From Mesocentrotus franciscanus (Eukaryota > Echinodermata > Echinoidea > Camarodonta > Strongylocentrotidae), in NCBI GenBank assembly GCA_037976565.1, contig CP137670.1, positions 18,711,744 to 18,775,743 of the forward strand: DNA of 64,000 bases, given 5' to 3'. Positions within the stretch are counted from its first letter, which is position 1; each line of letters begins with the position of its first letter. The translations under genes and the position numbers were made by a program. The notes under the pieces were generated by a model. It did no database searches. It saw only the letters and a list, made by a program, of their open reading frames with translations, and had not been told where the DNA came from. This document shows, piece by piece, positions 24,101 through 36,734 of the stretch.

Positions 24101-27100
24101 ATAGAATATATTTGTTACAATGACCTCCAATAGTAAAAGTTGTCTCATGCACATTTAAATTGAAAAAAATATTAATGGATGGCAGTGTATTTCCGTCGGT
24201 GAAATTGAATTGGAATTTCTATGAAAAGGTCATACACTTTTTTTTCCTATCCATTTATTCAAAAATTTGTATAGTCTTGATTCTGCAACAACCATTACAC
24301 GAAATTGTTACATTTTAAAATGCATTGAGAGCACATCATATTAAATTTAAGTGAGATTAAAACCTTTTTTAGTCTTAGTGTCTATAATGTAACTATATTA
24401 CACTTGCTTTGCAAAAGAAGGTGTACTTTCTTCAGGATTCTCTCGACTAGAAATATTGAATTGATATATATTTTTATATGTTTTTTGCATAAACTAATAC
24501 AATTAGCAATTAACAATATTTCAAGCGAAATCGACATGTTGATTTGGTTGTTTATATGGATAGGATTATGTGCGCGATAATATAGCAGTCTCTTTTTGAA
24601 GTGATATTATAAAGTGGCCGAGACATGTGGAGCAATGTATGCAGCGCTTTGTAACTGCAGAGAAAATTTGATCTAATATCCAATTGATAAAACCAGTACA
24701 TACATGTGGACTCAATTATTGGGAGGGGGTGGTAGAGTGCACCATTCTTTGGTCTACGAAATCATCATCTGTTAGTTTTAGCTTTTTTTTAAATTCGCGG
24801 TATCCCTTTAGGATTTTTACGTCACCCTAATCCAAAATTCATCAGAGGTTTTGTGTTTCATCCCTGGTGCATATAGGCATACGGGCTCATTTTTGTGTGA
24901 GAGCCGGCCTCTAGTCTGAAAAAGATACTATCCGGATCCCAAATGTTGCGAGCAAGCGAGCAAACAAATATATATTCAGTCATCTCGTTGCCATGAATCA
25001 GTCTGATTTATCAATTTTGCGAGGAGTAAAGCGAACGAGGGGTAAAATAAAAATACTTTATTGTGGCATAAATTTCAATGCGATATAGAACTACAATAAA
25101 TAAGGTTATATATGGGCCCCGTGCTACCCGAATCATGACGTGATTCAGGCAGTTTAGAGTTGGAGAACGGTATGAAGAAAAAGAGACCTATAATGGAAGA
25201 TATAATTCGCATTTCTGTTTATGTTGTAGGCCCTAATCTATTTGAAAACTTTCATATAAGTGGATTTATAATTGGAATTCTCATCTTTCTTCTTCCAGGT
25301 ATGAAGACAAACATATCCCATCTTAAAAGCATATACCTGTTTATCCTTTTACTACATTATCAAAGCTTTAGATATTGTTCATCCCCTTGTATTAAACGAA
25401 CCTTGTTCACAGCAAAATGACCTCCAATTAATGTACAGTTCACTTTATCTAACGGTACCTTGCGAAGTTAGAAAAAAGTTGATCATCTAGATGCTCATTT
25501 TATAATTGAAACTTTGTCTGAAGTAGAACAATTAATTTAACCTCTTGTAATATTTGTATTAGGTGCAAATCAAGATGGAGTTTAGTTGTATTCCAACCTA
25601 CATCAAACTGATCCTCACATGGAACTAATTTGCGAACAAATTCATGAACATTTTTCACTCATGCGTGCATACAGTGCATGAATATGGCAAGTAGAGAACA
25701 AACAGTAATTGTCTTCCAAACAAATAATGTAGGAGCGTTTACAAACGATATGCTCCCTTGCTCTTTGTGAATTGATTGATATGAATATGAATTGTAGCTG
25801 TCTAACATGAAATTAATGCATTCACATTCCTCGTGATCTCAATAGAAGCTTTTCAGGGGGGAGTCTGCTTATCCACCTTCCCCCTCCAAAAAAAAAAAAT
25901 AATAATAACCAGCTGAAGTTAGACAAATTTCGTCAGTGTTATATCTCGGTCAAATGACTTTGTATCACTAATCTATCCTAGGTAAAGGAATAATGTCATT
26001 AGATCAATGTTTTTATAAGGGTAAGATATATCATGAAACTCTACTAACTCTGGATTACATGCTGAAGACAAAGTGAATGGATATAATCTTGGCTCAGTGC
26101 ATGTCCTTCGCTGAAAAAAAGAAGTTGCAGATCAGTTGAAGTATAAATAATAATATAAAGTACAGTATCTGATTGATTCGGCTTAAAATCCATTTTTCTC
26201 TTTCTTTCACTAGAGTTGTGTGTAGTGCTTTTATGTGATTTCATCTTTTGCACTAGTGTTCCTTGAATATTTGATTTTTATTCATTTCAAGCTATTAATA
26301 CTGATGAGGCTGGGAAAAAAAGGTTCTTACTATAAAGAATCTTGAGATTTACATGCATGAACATTTAGCTTAATGCCATGTACCCTAAGTGCATGTTGAA
26401 CACCCTCTCTCTTTTTCTCCCATATTTCACAGGTGCCCTTCATTGGCTGGACCCATGCTACACAACTGTAAATATCTTAACAAGTTATCATTATGAATAT
26501 ATGTTATTAGTTGTCTCTCCCTCTCTTTTCCTCATTTTCACCCTCTCTCTTTCCTTCTGTATCTCCTTACTCTCTCTTTCTTTTCTCTATTAAATCTGTT
26601 CTTCCCCACCTCTCTCTCTCTCTCTCTCCCTTTCCCTCTATCTCCCACTCCTATGTTGTCATCTTCTTTCACACTATCCATGTCAATCCCCCTTTCCACT
26701 CTAAAAATATTATAACTAACCCACAACTTGATACTTCCTGTCCATCTAATGTTCCTCCCAAGTGTCTCTGTTTCTTTGTTTCACGTCACCATAATCCAAA
26801 AATCATCAGAGTATTTGTTTTCCATTTCTCGTACAAGTGGACGTATGGGCACATTCACTAAACGGATTTCAAATGTTGTTATGTTCAGTTATTTCTTTGC
26901 CAGGAATCATCCTGATTTATCAGTTTTGCGAAAAGTATAGCGAACGAGTTGTTATGGCATAAATTTCATTTCTATATAGAATACAATAAATAAGGTTTTA
27001 ATTATAACGGCGCCATGCTGCCCGAATCATGGGCAAATTCGAGCAGTGAGAAATAGAGAACAGAAGGAAGAGATTGAGACACACAGAACAAGAAATCGAT

Positions 27101-27650
27101 CACATTTTTGAAAACTTTCATATAAGTGGATTTTTACTTTGTATTCTCATCTTTCTTCCTCCAGATAAGACAAACATACTCAAACCTACATGCATATACA
27201 CCTGTTTCTCCTTTTATTGCATAATTACCTATTTTTAACCCACTTCCTTCTGTGACACCAACCTTGTTCACAGCAAAATGACCTACATACAATGTACAGC
27301 TTACCTTATTTACCGGTTTCTTGCGATGTTAACCTTCGTTTTGTGAAGTCAGAAAAAACTGATCATCTAGATGCTCCTGTTATAATTGATACTGTTTGAA
27401 GAAGATCAAATCATCCAAATTCGTGTGTATTTGTATTAGGTGCAAATCAAGATGGCGTTTAGTTGTATGCCAACCCACGTCAAACTGATCATCACATGGA
27501 ACTAATTTGCGAACAAATGTATGGGGTTATTTCACTGATGCATGCATACAGTGCATGCATATGGCAAATAGAGAACAAACAGTAATTGTCTTGCAAACAC
27601 ATAATGTAGGAGCGTTGACAAAAGATGTGCTCCGTTGCTCTTTGACAGAA
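24101..27650. repeat. Intergenic arm of unit C with an internal tandem duplication
   Basis: 24101-24960 aligns with the arms of A, D and E. About 24970-25800 is repeated at about 26890-27650: shared 'accttgttcacagcaaaatg', 'gttgatcatctagatgctc'-like, 'taggtgcaaatcaagatgg' and 'gtaattgtctt.caaac' stretches. The junction near 26770 follows a CT tract. A similar partial repetition is seen in unit D (45500 vs 46390). No gene recognised; short open frames such as 25160-25420 are not conserved in the repeat copy. Confidence 0.65.
26510..26690. repeat. CT-rich tract (unit C)
   Basis: Pyrimidine-rich module following 'acccatgctacacaac' and 'tatcattatgaatat', the direct-orientation form of the segment that is inverted in units A and B. 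Confidence 0.75.
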
Positions 27651-27724
27651 ATACAGATATAGAAAGACAGACAGACAGACGGACTGAAAGACAGAGAGTG
27701 GGAGAGAGAGAGAGAGAGAGAGAG

Positions 27725-29900
27725 GGGGGATAGAAAGTTGGACGTAGTCTGTACTGTATTTATTATTATGATATTTGTCTCTCCGATCACCCCCAGCTCT
27801 AATGTTCTTTCTTTAGTTACTTTCTTGTTTGTATGTTTATATCTGTCCGACGTAAATAAGTACCCTCAATATAGCATAATAAACTTTTTTTCTTCATATC
27901 ATTTTGATGCAACAGAGATTTACATTCAAAAGTTTTACTGTTTATAATTATTATACAGTAATATTCTTCTCATTTTGAAATCATTAGGGCTCACTCTGTG
28001 TTTTTTTTTCTCCATATCGAGGTTATGGTATAATAATTTATCTCAAGATCGAAGTAAATACTTTCGGAATAAAAGCAAATAGCGGAACGGAAAACAGTAC
28101 CAAAGATGAAGATGGAAAATGGCGCTGAGAAAGCGAGTAAGAGAGAGAGAGAGAGAGAGAGAAACAATCATTTCTTATGTCATCTTTTCGTCAGTGACAT
28201 TTTACTAAATCACATTTTTATTATTCCTTTATCTTTCCTTGATTGTCACATATTTAAATTAATATTTCAGATAGGGTCAAATTCGGTACTACGTTATAAT
28301 TATGATCAGCTATTTTTGTTTAGGAGTACGTCGAAACGCGATCTCATTAAAAATCGCGGAACAAAAAATCACTATAAGAGATGAAGATTGAAAACGACAT
28401 TGAGAAAACGAGAGAGAGAGAGAGAATGTTGGACGTATTGTTATTTATTATTATGCTATTTGTCTGTCCGATCAACCCCACCTCACCCGCTCTCGATTAC
28501 TTTTTAGTTTCCATTTATCATGATTTACGTTCAAAGGTTTTACTTTTTATAATTATTGTACAGTAATATTCTTCTTATTTCGATATCATCAGGCGCTCGT
28601 TACGTGTTTTCTTCTCCATATCGAGGTTATGGTATAATTTATTTCAGGATCGAAAGGAATACTTTCGGAATAAATGCAAATAGCGGAAAGGAAAACAGTA
28701 CCAGAGATGAAGATGGAAAATGGCGCTGAGAAAGCGAGCAAGAGAGAAAGAGAAAGAGAGAAATACAGGGAGAGAAAAAGAGGGAGAAAGAGAGAGAAAG
28801 AGAGAAAAAAGAAAGCGAGAAAGAGACAGAGAGACAAAGAAAGAGACAGACAGATAGAGAAACAATCATTTCTTATGTCATCTTTTCGTCAGTGACAATT
28901 TACTAAATCACATTTGTATTATTCCTTTATCTATCCTTGATTGTTATATATTTGAATTAATATTTCAGATAGGGTCAAATTCGGTACTACGTTATAATTA
29001 TGATCAGCTATTTTTATTTAGGATTACGTGGAAACGAGATCTCATTAAAAATCGCGGAACAAAAAATCACTATGAGAGATGAAGATTGAAAACGACATTG
29101 AGAAAACGAAAAAGAGAGAGAGAATGTTGGACGTATTGTTACTTATTATTATGCTATTTGTCTGTCCGATCAACCCCCACCCCACCCGCTCTGGATTCCT
29201 CGATCTTTAGTTTCCATTTATCATGATTTCCGTTCAAAGGTTTTACTTTTTATAATTATTGTACAGTAATATTCTTCTTATTACGATATCATCAGGCGCT
29301 CGTTCCATGTTTTTCAAGATTCAAGATTCAAGATAATTTATTGTCTGATTTTAAAAATACAGAAATTTGTCCTCCACTGGCGAGTGACATACGTAAACAG
29401 CAACATAGACGATATATAAATACATTCAAGGATCATCTGAAGCCTGACAAAGAGACTCCATTTTGACACAACTTCATAACACAGGTCCATAAAAGTACTA
29501 AAAAGTGAAAACATACCAACGGAAAACAGGAACATAAAAAGCCAGTGGTGGTCGCCACGGTGCAGCGCCCTCTATCTACAAATTCTCCATATCGAGGTTA
29601 TGGTATAATAACTTATCTCGAGATTGAATGGAATACTTTTGGAATAAAAGCAAATAGCGGAACGGAAAACAGTGCCAGAGATGAAGATGGAAAATGGCAC
29701 TGATAAAGCGAGCGAGCGAGAGAGAGAGAGAGAGAGACATACAGAGAGAGGAAAAGAGAGAGAAACAATAATTTCTCACAATGATCTGTTTGTTTTTGAC
29801 ATTTTGCTTCATCACATCTCCTTGTGCATTCCTTTATCTAGCATGATTGTTATTAATATCTTTGAATGATTATTCCAAATAAGCTAAATCTGGTTCTATG
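27725..29900. repeat. Three-copy ~700-bp tandem array
   Basis: Units start near 27730, 28430 and 29128, each with 'gttggacgta' and 'atttgtct.tccgatca'. Each then has 'gttatggtataat', 'aaatagcgga..ggaaaacagt', 'gaagatggaaaatggc.ctga', a (GA)n run and 'aatcatttcttatgtcatc'. The spacing is about 695-700 bp. Copies 2 and 3 are the most alike. The third carries a retroposon insertion at 29313-29582. Part of the first unit reappears inverted at 63441-63997. Coding frames through the GA runs are artefacts. Confidence 0.85.
29313..29582 (-). mobile_element. Short retroposon with (TTGAATC)n tail
   Basis: Interrupts the third unit of the 700-bp array; units 1 and 2 run straight through between 'gttttc' and 'tctccatatcgagg'. 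On the minus strand it ends 'caataaattatcttgaatc' plus further copies of 'ttgaatc', a tail typical of CR1/L2-like 3' ends or SINEs mobilised by them. The other end is 'agatagagggcgctgcaccg'. No tRNA-like promoter boxes were confirmed. Confidence 0.6.
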
Positions 29901-30392
29901 TTATTTGTTTAATAACAATTTTTATTTAGGAGTACGGTCGGAACGGGATCCCGTTTACATTCTTTGAAAACAGTAACGACAACTACAAAACAACAAGGGC
30001 CCCTCCCCCAAAACAAGGTTATCTGAACCCGATATACATGTAGTATACATGGATCATCAATGCTGTATGTCAGCTCATTGTGAAACAATCTATCCCTTAT
30101 TTTTTTATTTCCGCTCTTCTTTTGTTGGAGTTTATAACCATGACAACGACCTTTACCCTCGGCCACGTCCATTGTTCCTCTTACGTAACTTAGCTGTATA
30201 GGTGGGCCAGATCTGCGCATGCGCTATGTTCCTGCTCGTCGAAGCCACTGGCCAGGCTTGAACGCACACGCATTGTACGGCCCGCTGAGCGCTCGCACGG
30301 CAGCGAACGGATCGAGTCTTTGATTTTTATTCTCGTTTGTGAGGCGGCTATCAGGCTGAAAATGTCGGAAGGAACGGGTTAATATGAATATG

Positions 30393-31290
30393 AATCGTAG
30401 CTGTCTAACATCACTGATATTTCCAAGGCTTCGTACAAGGATGATCTTCCGGCAAGACTCATCCGAGAACTTGCACATGAACTAGCTGATTCTCTTGCTC
30501 GTATAATTAATGAGTGCCTACAATTCGGCGTTTTCCCTGACCAGAGGAAGCTATCCACAATATTGCCCATCCCCAAGGTGAAACCATGCCAGTCTCTTGA
30601 CCAATTACGACCGATTTCTCTAACACCTATCTTTGCTAAGATCTTTGAAACCTTTATATCAAATTGGATTACCCGCGACATCAGCCACAAGTTAGACAGT
30701 CAACAGTATGGAAATATTATGAACTCATCAACCACTCATTACCTTGTGAGTTTGGTGGACACTATCTTAAAAGGAACCGATTAGCCTGACCAGTGACCAT
30801 GTTGCATCACTATGTGTCATTGATTATACCAAAGCTTTCGAGCATATTGATCTGTAGTTAACTTGGATGTAGATCACACTGTACATGTTCGTATCGGTCA
30901 TATTGTCTCTAAATTCTCTCATGTGACACGTGGACCCCCAAGGCAGTAGCCTCAACCCGGTCCTTTTCTTAGTCATGATTAATGATGCTGCCTCTGATAC
31001 ACAACTAAGATGGACAATTGTAGATGATCTCACAATTGCAGAAGTTAGGAAACATTCCAAACCTTCAAACATCCAATCAGTAATAAACAACCTCTCTACT
31101 TGGTCTACTGATAATAGCATTACCCCCAAACCTGAGAAATGTATGAAAATGAATATCTCATTCTTGAAAAGACCTACTGTATTTCCGAACTTTCACCTTG
31201 GTGCAAGTACTCTTGAATGTGTTGATACTCTCAGTTTGTTCGGTTTCATAGTTCAATCTAACATGAAATAGGACAAACAAACTTCTCACA
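30393..31290 (+). pseudogene. Non-LTR reverse transcriptase fragment (CR1/L2-like)
   Basis: Broken reverse-transcriptase sequence. The first part (to 30784) reads RLIRELAHELADSLARIINE, LSTILPIPKVKPC, LRPISLTPIFAKIFE and SSTTHYLVSLVDTI, the fingers/RT0-RT2 region. It is followed in another frame by VIDYTKAFEHID (degraded motif A) and then by 30930-31271 with PQGSSLNPVLFLVMIND (motif B) and RWTIVDDLTIAE (motif C, catalytic DD retained). Several frameshifts and stops make it dead. The upstream end abuts 'atgaatcgtagctgtctaacat', a stretch of the duplicated arm also at 25790 and 47160, so the element is 5'-truncated there. Confidence 0.8.
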
Positions 31291-31880
31291 TGACTAGCAT
31301 TGCTGCTAAACGATTTTATCGGAGTGGACGCGACGATGGGTTGCATGCGAAGGCCTGCCTAGACAAGATTCTTGTCGAAGTTATCGTTTTTATCCCTGCC
31401 TAGCGGCCCGTGTGAGAAGTTAGGGATCAACAACCTGTCGTTGGGAGCGCCCTGTCAAGTACTACTAATAATCGAGCACCCGAGCTGTAAAGGAAGCACG
31501 CGCGTGTAATAATGTGTGCGTGTATTGTGTGCGAGTCCGATCTACAGTCACTCGTATCGCACGCACGGATCATAGCATGTGAAAAGCAACTACTAAAGCC
31601 TGGGTCACAAATGCCATTACGAACTGCTACGAACGCCGTATGAACGATTTTCAGACAATGGGAATTCGGGAAGACAATGGAAAAACAGGGAGATTCGTAC
31701 GAAATTATCGTTCGTACGAACCTTTGTGACCGTAGCATTAGTCAGCCCAGGAAGTGGGCTAGGGCCTGCCTATCTATTGTTGTCTTTGCTGAACGCTCCG
31801 GCGTGCCTGCTCCTGTGTACATGTACAAGAAATGTAATAATGTTGTAATGCTGCGTTTTATTGCTTTGTTTCTTACTCGC
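31291..31880. other. No gene; short foldback near 31600-31745
   Basis: Mostly unexplained, moderately GC-rich. Around 31598-31745 'cctgggtcacaaatg' on the left and '...ttcgtacgaacctttgtgacc' ... 'cagcccagg' on the right form an imperfect inverted repeat that could be a small MITE. No target duplication was identified. Confidence 0.35.
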
Positions 31881-32275
31881 CTTTCAATGATCTCTCCTCT
31901 CTCTCCCTCTCTCTCCACCTCCCTCTTTCTATCTCCCTTCCTCTTTCTCTCTCTCTCTCTCTCGCTTTTCTATCTCATTTTGTCTCTCTCTCTTCTCTTT
32001 CCTTTTCCCCTCTCTCCCTGTCTTCTCTATCTCTCTCTCTCTCTATCTTCTGTCTCTCTTCCCACCCCTCTCTCCCTATACCCCTCTATCTCTCCCCCTC
32101 TTCTCCTCTCTCTTTCTATCGTCATCTCTCATCCTCTCTCTTCCCCTCTCCCTCTGTATCTCTCCTTCCCTGTCGATCCCTCCCCTCTCTCTTTCTCTTT
32201 CTGTTCTCCCCCTCTCTTTCTCCCTCCCAACTCTCTCTCTCTCTCTCTCTCCCTCATCATTTCTCTCCTTCTCGA
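31880..32275. repeat. CT-rich tract, ~400 bp
   Basis: Dominated by CTCTCT, CCCTCT and TTTCTC. It supports a 219-aa Ser/Leu/Pro-rich open frame on the plus strand that is low-complexity and not believed to be a protein. Confidence 0.8.
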
Positions 32276-32422
32276 TTTCCTCGTCATCTCTCGCGTTGGT
32301 CTGATGTCATGTAGCCAGCCTGGTTTCATTCGTTGAATATGTAACCTCATGTTCATGTGGGTAAAACAACATGTTTTTCTTAAGTGTATATATTTTGGCT
32401 CAATTTTGTTCACACTATTCAA

Positions 32423-35008
32423 TTTGTTTGTTTGTTTGTTTGTTTGTTTGTTTTTATTTCTGCGTTTTCAAAATAGAACATAATCATATACATAAAGTAA
32501 CTATTATTTCTTCATTATACATAATTATAAATTTTTAAGTACATTAAATAAGATGCATACAAACACAAATATGTATCAATGAATAAGATAAATTACAAAA
32601 ACGCAGGAGACCGCCATCATGAGCGGTAAGCTTGAAGTCGATGGCGGCCTCGAGAGAATTAGCGGCATAACTCTTAAATTATATAATTGTACACGCGAAA
32701 TTGATCAATTGGGTGCAGTGAAAGTGCATGTGCAAGTGCGGATAGGGTTCTGGTACGTAATGTTTTTAATCCAATACTAGTGTATTTTAAGAATTAATAA
32801 ATTTAAAATGTATTCGAATTCAGAGAAGAAGTTTAATGAGAAACGATTCTGTATGATGATATAATGTGACGTTTTAGTGTCGCTTTAAAAGAATAAAGGG
32901 TCGAGCATGATTTAATTATTTTAGATAAATTGTTCCATAAATCGGGGCCATGATGTCTGATTGATTTATGTGTAATCAACAATCTGGGGTTAGTTAAATG
33001 AAAATTCTCAGAAATACGAGTTGGATAAGAATGAATTGTATTATTATGAACAAAAACATTATCGAATGAAGGTGGCAGTTGCTTATTCATGTATTTGAAC
33101 ATAAAAATTGCAACTTGGAGAGTATGTAAGTCAGTGACTTTTATGGTTTTTAACTTTAGAAATAATGGGTCTGTATGGGCTAAAAAGGGAGATCCAGTAC
33201 AAATACGCAGGGCCCTTTTTTGTAATAAAAGAATCGAATTAAGTTTGGTTACACCACAATTTGCCCAAACAATATTACAGTATGTTAAATATGGAAGTAC
33301 TAGTGTGTTATACAATAAAAATAACGTAGTATGGGGCAAAAGACATTTTAACTTATTTATGATTCCAACACTTTTGGATATACACATAGATACATAATGT
33401 AAGTGATCATTCCATGTTAAATTTTCATCAATAAATACTCCCAAAAACTTTGATGTCTTCTTTTGTTCGATTGGCATATTATCAATTTTAATATTAATAC
33501 GGAAATTAGTTAAATGAGAATTATAGTGTTTAAAGTGCATAAAATGTGTTTTTCTTATGTTTAATGAAAGCTTATTACACTTAAACCAGTTCGAAACTTT
33601 GCATAATTCACAATTTAAAACATTCACTAATGATTCTAATTTCTCATGAGAGCAAAAAATATTTGTGTCATCTGCAAAAAGAATAAATGACAATAATGAA
33701 GATGTGTTGGATAAATCATTAATGTATAAAAGAAATAAAAGTGGGCCTAAAATGGAGCCTTGGGGAACACCACAATTAACGGAAAGTAAATCCGAATTAA
33801 GATATGAGAGGACTTGGCCCCGAATACCATAAAAAGAGAGTTTTTTTAGTAGAATATTATGATCGAGCGTATCAAACGCTTTACTAAGATCTAAAAAAAT
33901 ACCAATCACGTGTTCTTTATTTGCTATGGCATTAGTAATCTTATCATAAATTTGTACTAAGGCCAAGTCAGTAGAGTGATTTTTCCTAAAACCATATTGA
34001 TTTAGATTTAATATTTGGTGAGTATTTTAAAAATCGAGTAACCTATTATATACAATTTTCTCTAAAACTTTAGATATACTGGGAAGAACAGATATTGGAC
34101 GATAATTACTAATTTCATGCGAATCATCTTTTTTAAAGATCGGAATTACCTTCGCTATCTTAAGTAAATCTGGAAAAACACCTTGCAATAAAGACTGATT
34201 AATAATATGGGTTAGTGGATTTGCAATAACATGTATTATTTGTTTTAAAAATGATGTACTAATTCTATCACAACCTTGAGCTTTGGACATGCTTAATGCT
34301 TTAGTAACGCTAATAATTTCATCAGGGTTTGTGGGACCTAAAAAAAGTGATTGTTGGATTGGATCTGATAAAAGTCAGTATATTGAATGTTAGCACTATC
34401 AATTTTACTTGCAAGTTGGGGCCCAATATTAGTGAAAAATGAATTAAAATAGTTAGCATAATTACTAGAGTCCTCAATTATAACATTATTTAAGGTGAGC
34501 TCATCATTTGGTAAAGGGTCTATTTTTTCCCCATAATTTCTTTAATAACTTTCCAAGTAGCATAAGTGTTACAACTAGCCCTCTTTAATTTATTTGAAAA
34601 GTGTAGCTTCCGGGATATTCTAATTAATTTTGTTAATTTGTTACGGTATTTTTTATAAGTTGTTAAATTTACATCAGTTTTGTTACGTATATATGTTTTA
34701 TACATGCGATTTCTAGTTTGTATTGATTTTAGTATACCTTTCGTTATCCAAGGGTTATTTGGTTTATTATTTTTACGTTTAACTTTTGCTAAAGGAATAT
34801 TTCTATCATAATAATTCTGTAATTTATTATTAAAGTTTTCATAGGCAATATTTACATCGTGTACATTATATACGTCTACCCATTCCTCTATAGCTAAATT
34901 CTGCTTTAATAATTCAATATTATGAGGGGTTTCTTTTCGATACATAATATTATTAAGTGGTTTCAATTGGGAAATGTTATGTTCACATATTACAAAAATA
35001 GGTTCCAT
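32423..35008 (-). mobile_element. 5'-truncated LINE of the Jockey/CR1 superfamily
   Basis: Minus-strand non-LTR element: coding remnants at 35008-32833, about 380 bp of 3' UTR, and a (CAAA)n tail seen as (TTTG)7 at 32423-32452. The endonuclease domain is absent, so insertion was 5'-truncated at about 35008, where the duplicated arm resumes ('tatttcaagttatcaat', compare 26285). Possible short target repeat: 'tattcaa' before the tail and 'tatttcaa' after the 5' end. Confidence 0.8.
32833..35008 (-). pseudogene. LINE reverse-transcriptase ORF, lightly broken
   Basis: 35008-34520 is the linker between endonuclease and RT (NNKPNNPWITKGILKSI, a typical Jockey/CR1 stretch). 34290-34027 holds NYRPISVLPSISKVLEKI. 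33966-32833 (377 aa) holds GIFLDLSKAFDTLDH (motif A), CGVPQGSILGPLLF (motif B), FADDTNIF (motif C) and FLGVFIDENLTWNDHL, then a thumb/C-terminal part. The last two segments share one frame and are separated by a single stop at 34027-34029; two frameshifts separate them from the linker. All catalytic Asp residues are present, so it is a fairly young copy. Confidence 0.88.
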
Positions 35009-35009
35009 G

Positions 35010-36024
35010 AGTATTTCAAGTTATCAATACCGATGAGGCTGGGAAAATAATATTCTTACTGTAACACAATAATGTCGAGAATTACATGTATGAACATTTA
35101 GCTGAATGGCATATACCCTAAGTGCGAATTGCCTCCCCCTCCCTTCTCCCACATTTTACTGGTGCCCCGCCATTGTCTAGACCCATGCTACACAAACTTT
35201 GAAATTATCTTAACATGTTCTCATTATGGTTATATATGTCATTATTTCTGTCTCCCCTCATTAATCTCTATCCCTCTTTTTTCTCCCCTTTCTCTCTCTC
35301 TCCCTCTCCTGCTCCCCTTTCTCTCTCCCTTTCTCTCTCCCTTTCTCTCTCCCTTTCTCTCTCCCTTTCTCTCTCCCTGTCTCTCTTACTCTTTCTCTCT
35401 ACCTTTCTCTCTCTCTTACTCTTACTCTTTCTCTCTCACTCTCTCGCCCTTTTTGTCTCTCTGTCTCTCTTTCCTTCTTCCTCTCTCTCTCTCTACCTCT
35501 ATCTCACTTTCTGCTGTTCGTCAATTATTTCCCGCTATCACTGTTAATGCCCCCGTCCCCTTCGTCTAATTAATTATTTCCTCCAAGTGTCTAATTTTTG
35601 TAAAATTCTGAGGAAACTCACAATGAAAACCATTTAGATTTCGAAGACAAATGTTAAGCATAACGCTATTTTTGTATAGACAAAGATTTTCATAACAAAT
35701 GGAAAATTGCATGATCTCAGAACACGAGAAATATATGCATCTACTAATTTTTAATTTTCTTCTTAATTTGGTAATGTCAAACTGATTGATGTATTGTCGA
35801 ATATCCCCAAAATGAGGTTGCAATGAAGTCATATGAAAATGTGTTGTTAATGTATTCACACATTGTACACGACAATGTGGGTTTACTGTATTCTGGGAAA
35901 AGGTTGACAATGCCTTTTCATAATCATCTTCTAGCAAACCATCTTTGGATTTCCATGGTTATCAAAAGTACTCAGTATAGGGCACCGAAGTGCTAACGGC
36001 ATATTCGCTTGACATACAGCAACG
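35010..36024. repeat. Duplicated arm resumes; CT tract at 35270-35512
   Basis: Continues the second internal copy of the unit C arm: 'ccgatgaggctgggaaaa' (compare 26300), 'gacccatgctacacaa', then a CT-rich tract with repeated 'ccctttctctct' 12-mers, then 'tcaattatttcccgct' as in 6010. No gene; a 146-aa frame here is low-complexity. Confidence 0.7.
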
Positions 36025-36349
36025 CAGTGGCGGATCCAGGGGCCCGGGCCCCTCCCTAGAAAAAACAGGTAAAACACCCTTTTTGAAAAAAATAAGTTGG
36101 GCCCCTCCTGGCGCCCAAGGGGTGGCGGTGGAAAAAAACACCCTTCCCGTAGGGAAAAAAAATTTTCGGGTGCCAAAAAAAAAAAAATTGTGCTCACTAC
36201 CCCTGGCGCCCAAGTGGGGGGGGGGTGGTGGTAAAAAAACAAATTACCCTTCCCGGAGGGAAAAAAATTTTCGGCATGATTTTCAAATTTTCGCACGAAG
36301 TGGGCCCCTTTTAGGCCCCCTCCCTTGCCGCCGGCTGGATCCGCCCCTG
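36025..36349 (+). mobile_element. hAT-like MITE, CAGTGGCGGATCC family, copy 2
   Basis: 325 bp, CAG...CTG ends, flanked by a perfect 8-bp duplication CAGCAACG (36017-36024 and 36350-36357). Paralogous empty sites read 'aagcaacgggctgg' near 6590 and 'aagcaacgggcttg' near 48618. The interior resembles copies 1, 3 and 4. Confidence 0.92.
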
Positions 36350-36734
36350 CAGCAACGGGCTGGTACAGGGCAAATTCACGGATTGTCGCTGGTATGATCA
36401 CCCCACTATTGTTGAGCACATAACCGCTTGGAGCCAGTAACCTTGACAATGTAGCCAGTATGACGTCATACTTTGGTATTTTATGCTACAGCTATTTAAA
36501 AATTGTGTAATATGAATTATCTCATGATAGATAACAAAACCGCCTAACTTATTTCATTGTATAGCATTTAAATTGTATTTCATTTTCCACACACCAATAA
36601 TAACCATCAAACAAGAGATACACTCATGCAAAAATATGAATAATATTGTACATTCCGTAGAAAAAGTAAAATACCCCTCTCCGAAAAAAGCGCATGAAAT
36701 AAAAATTATATTTCAACTGGCAAAGGAGATTAGT

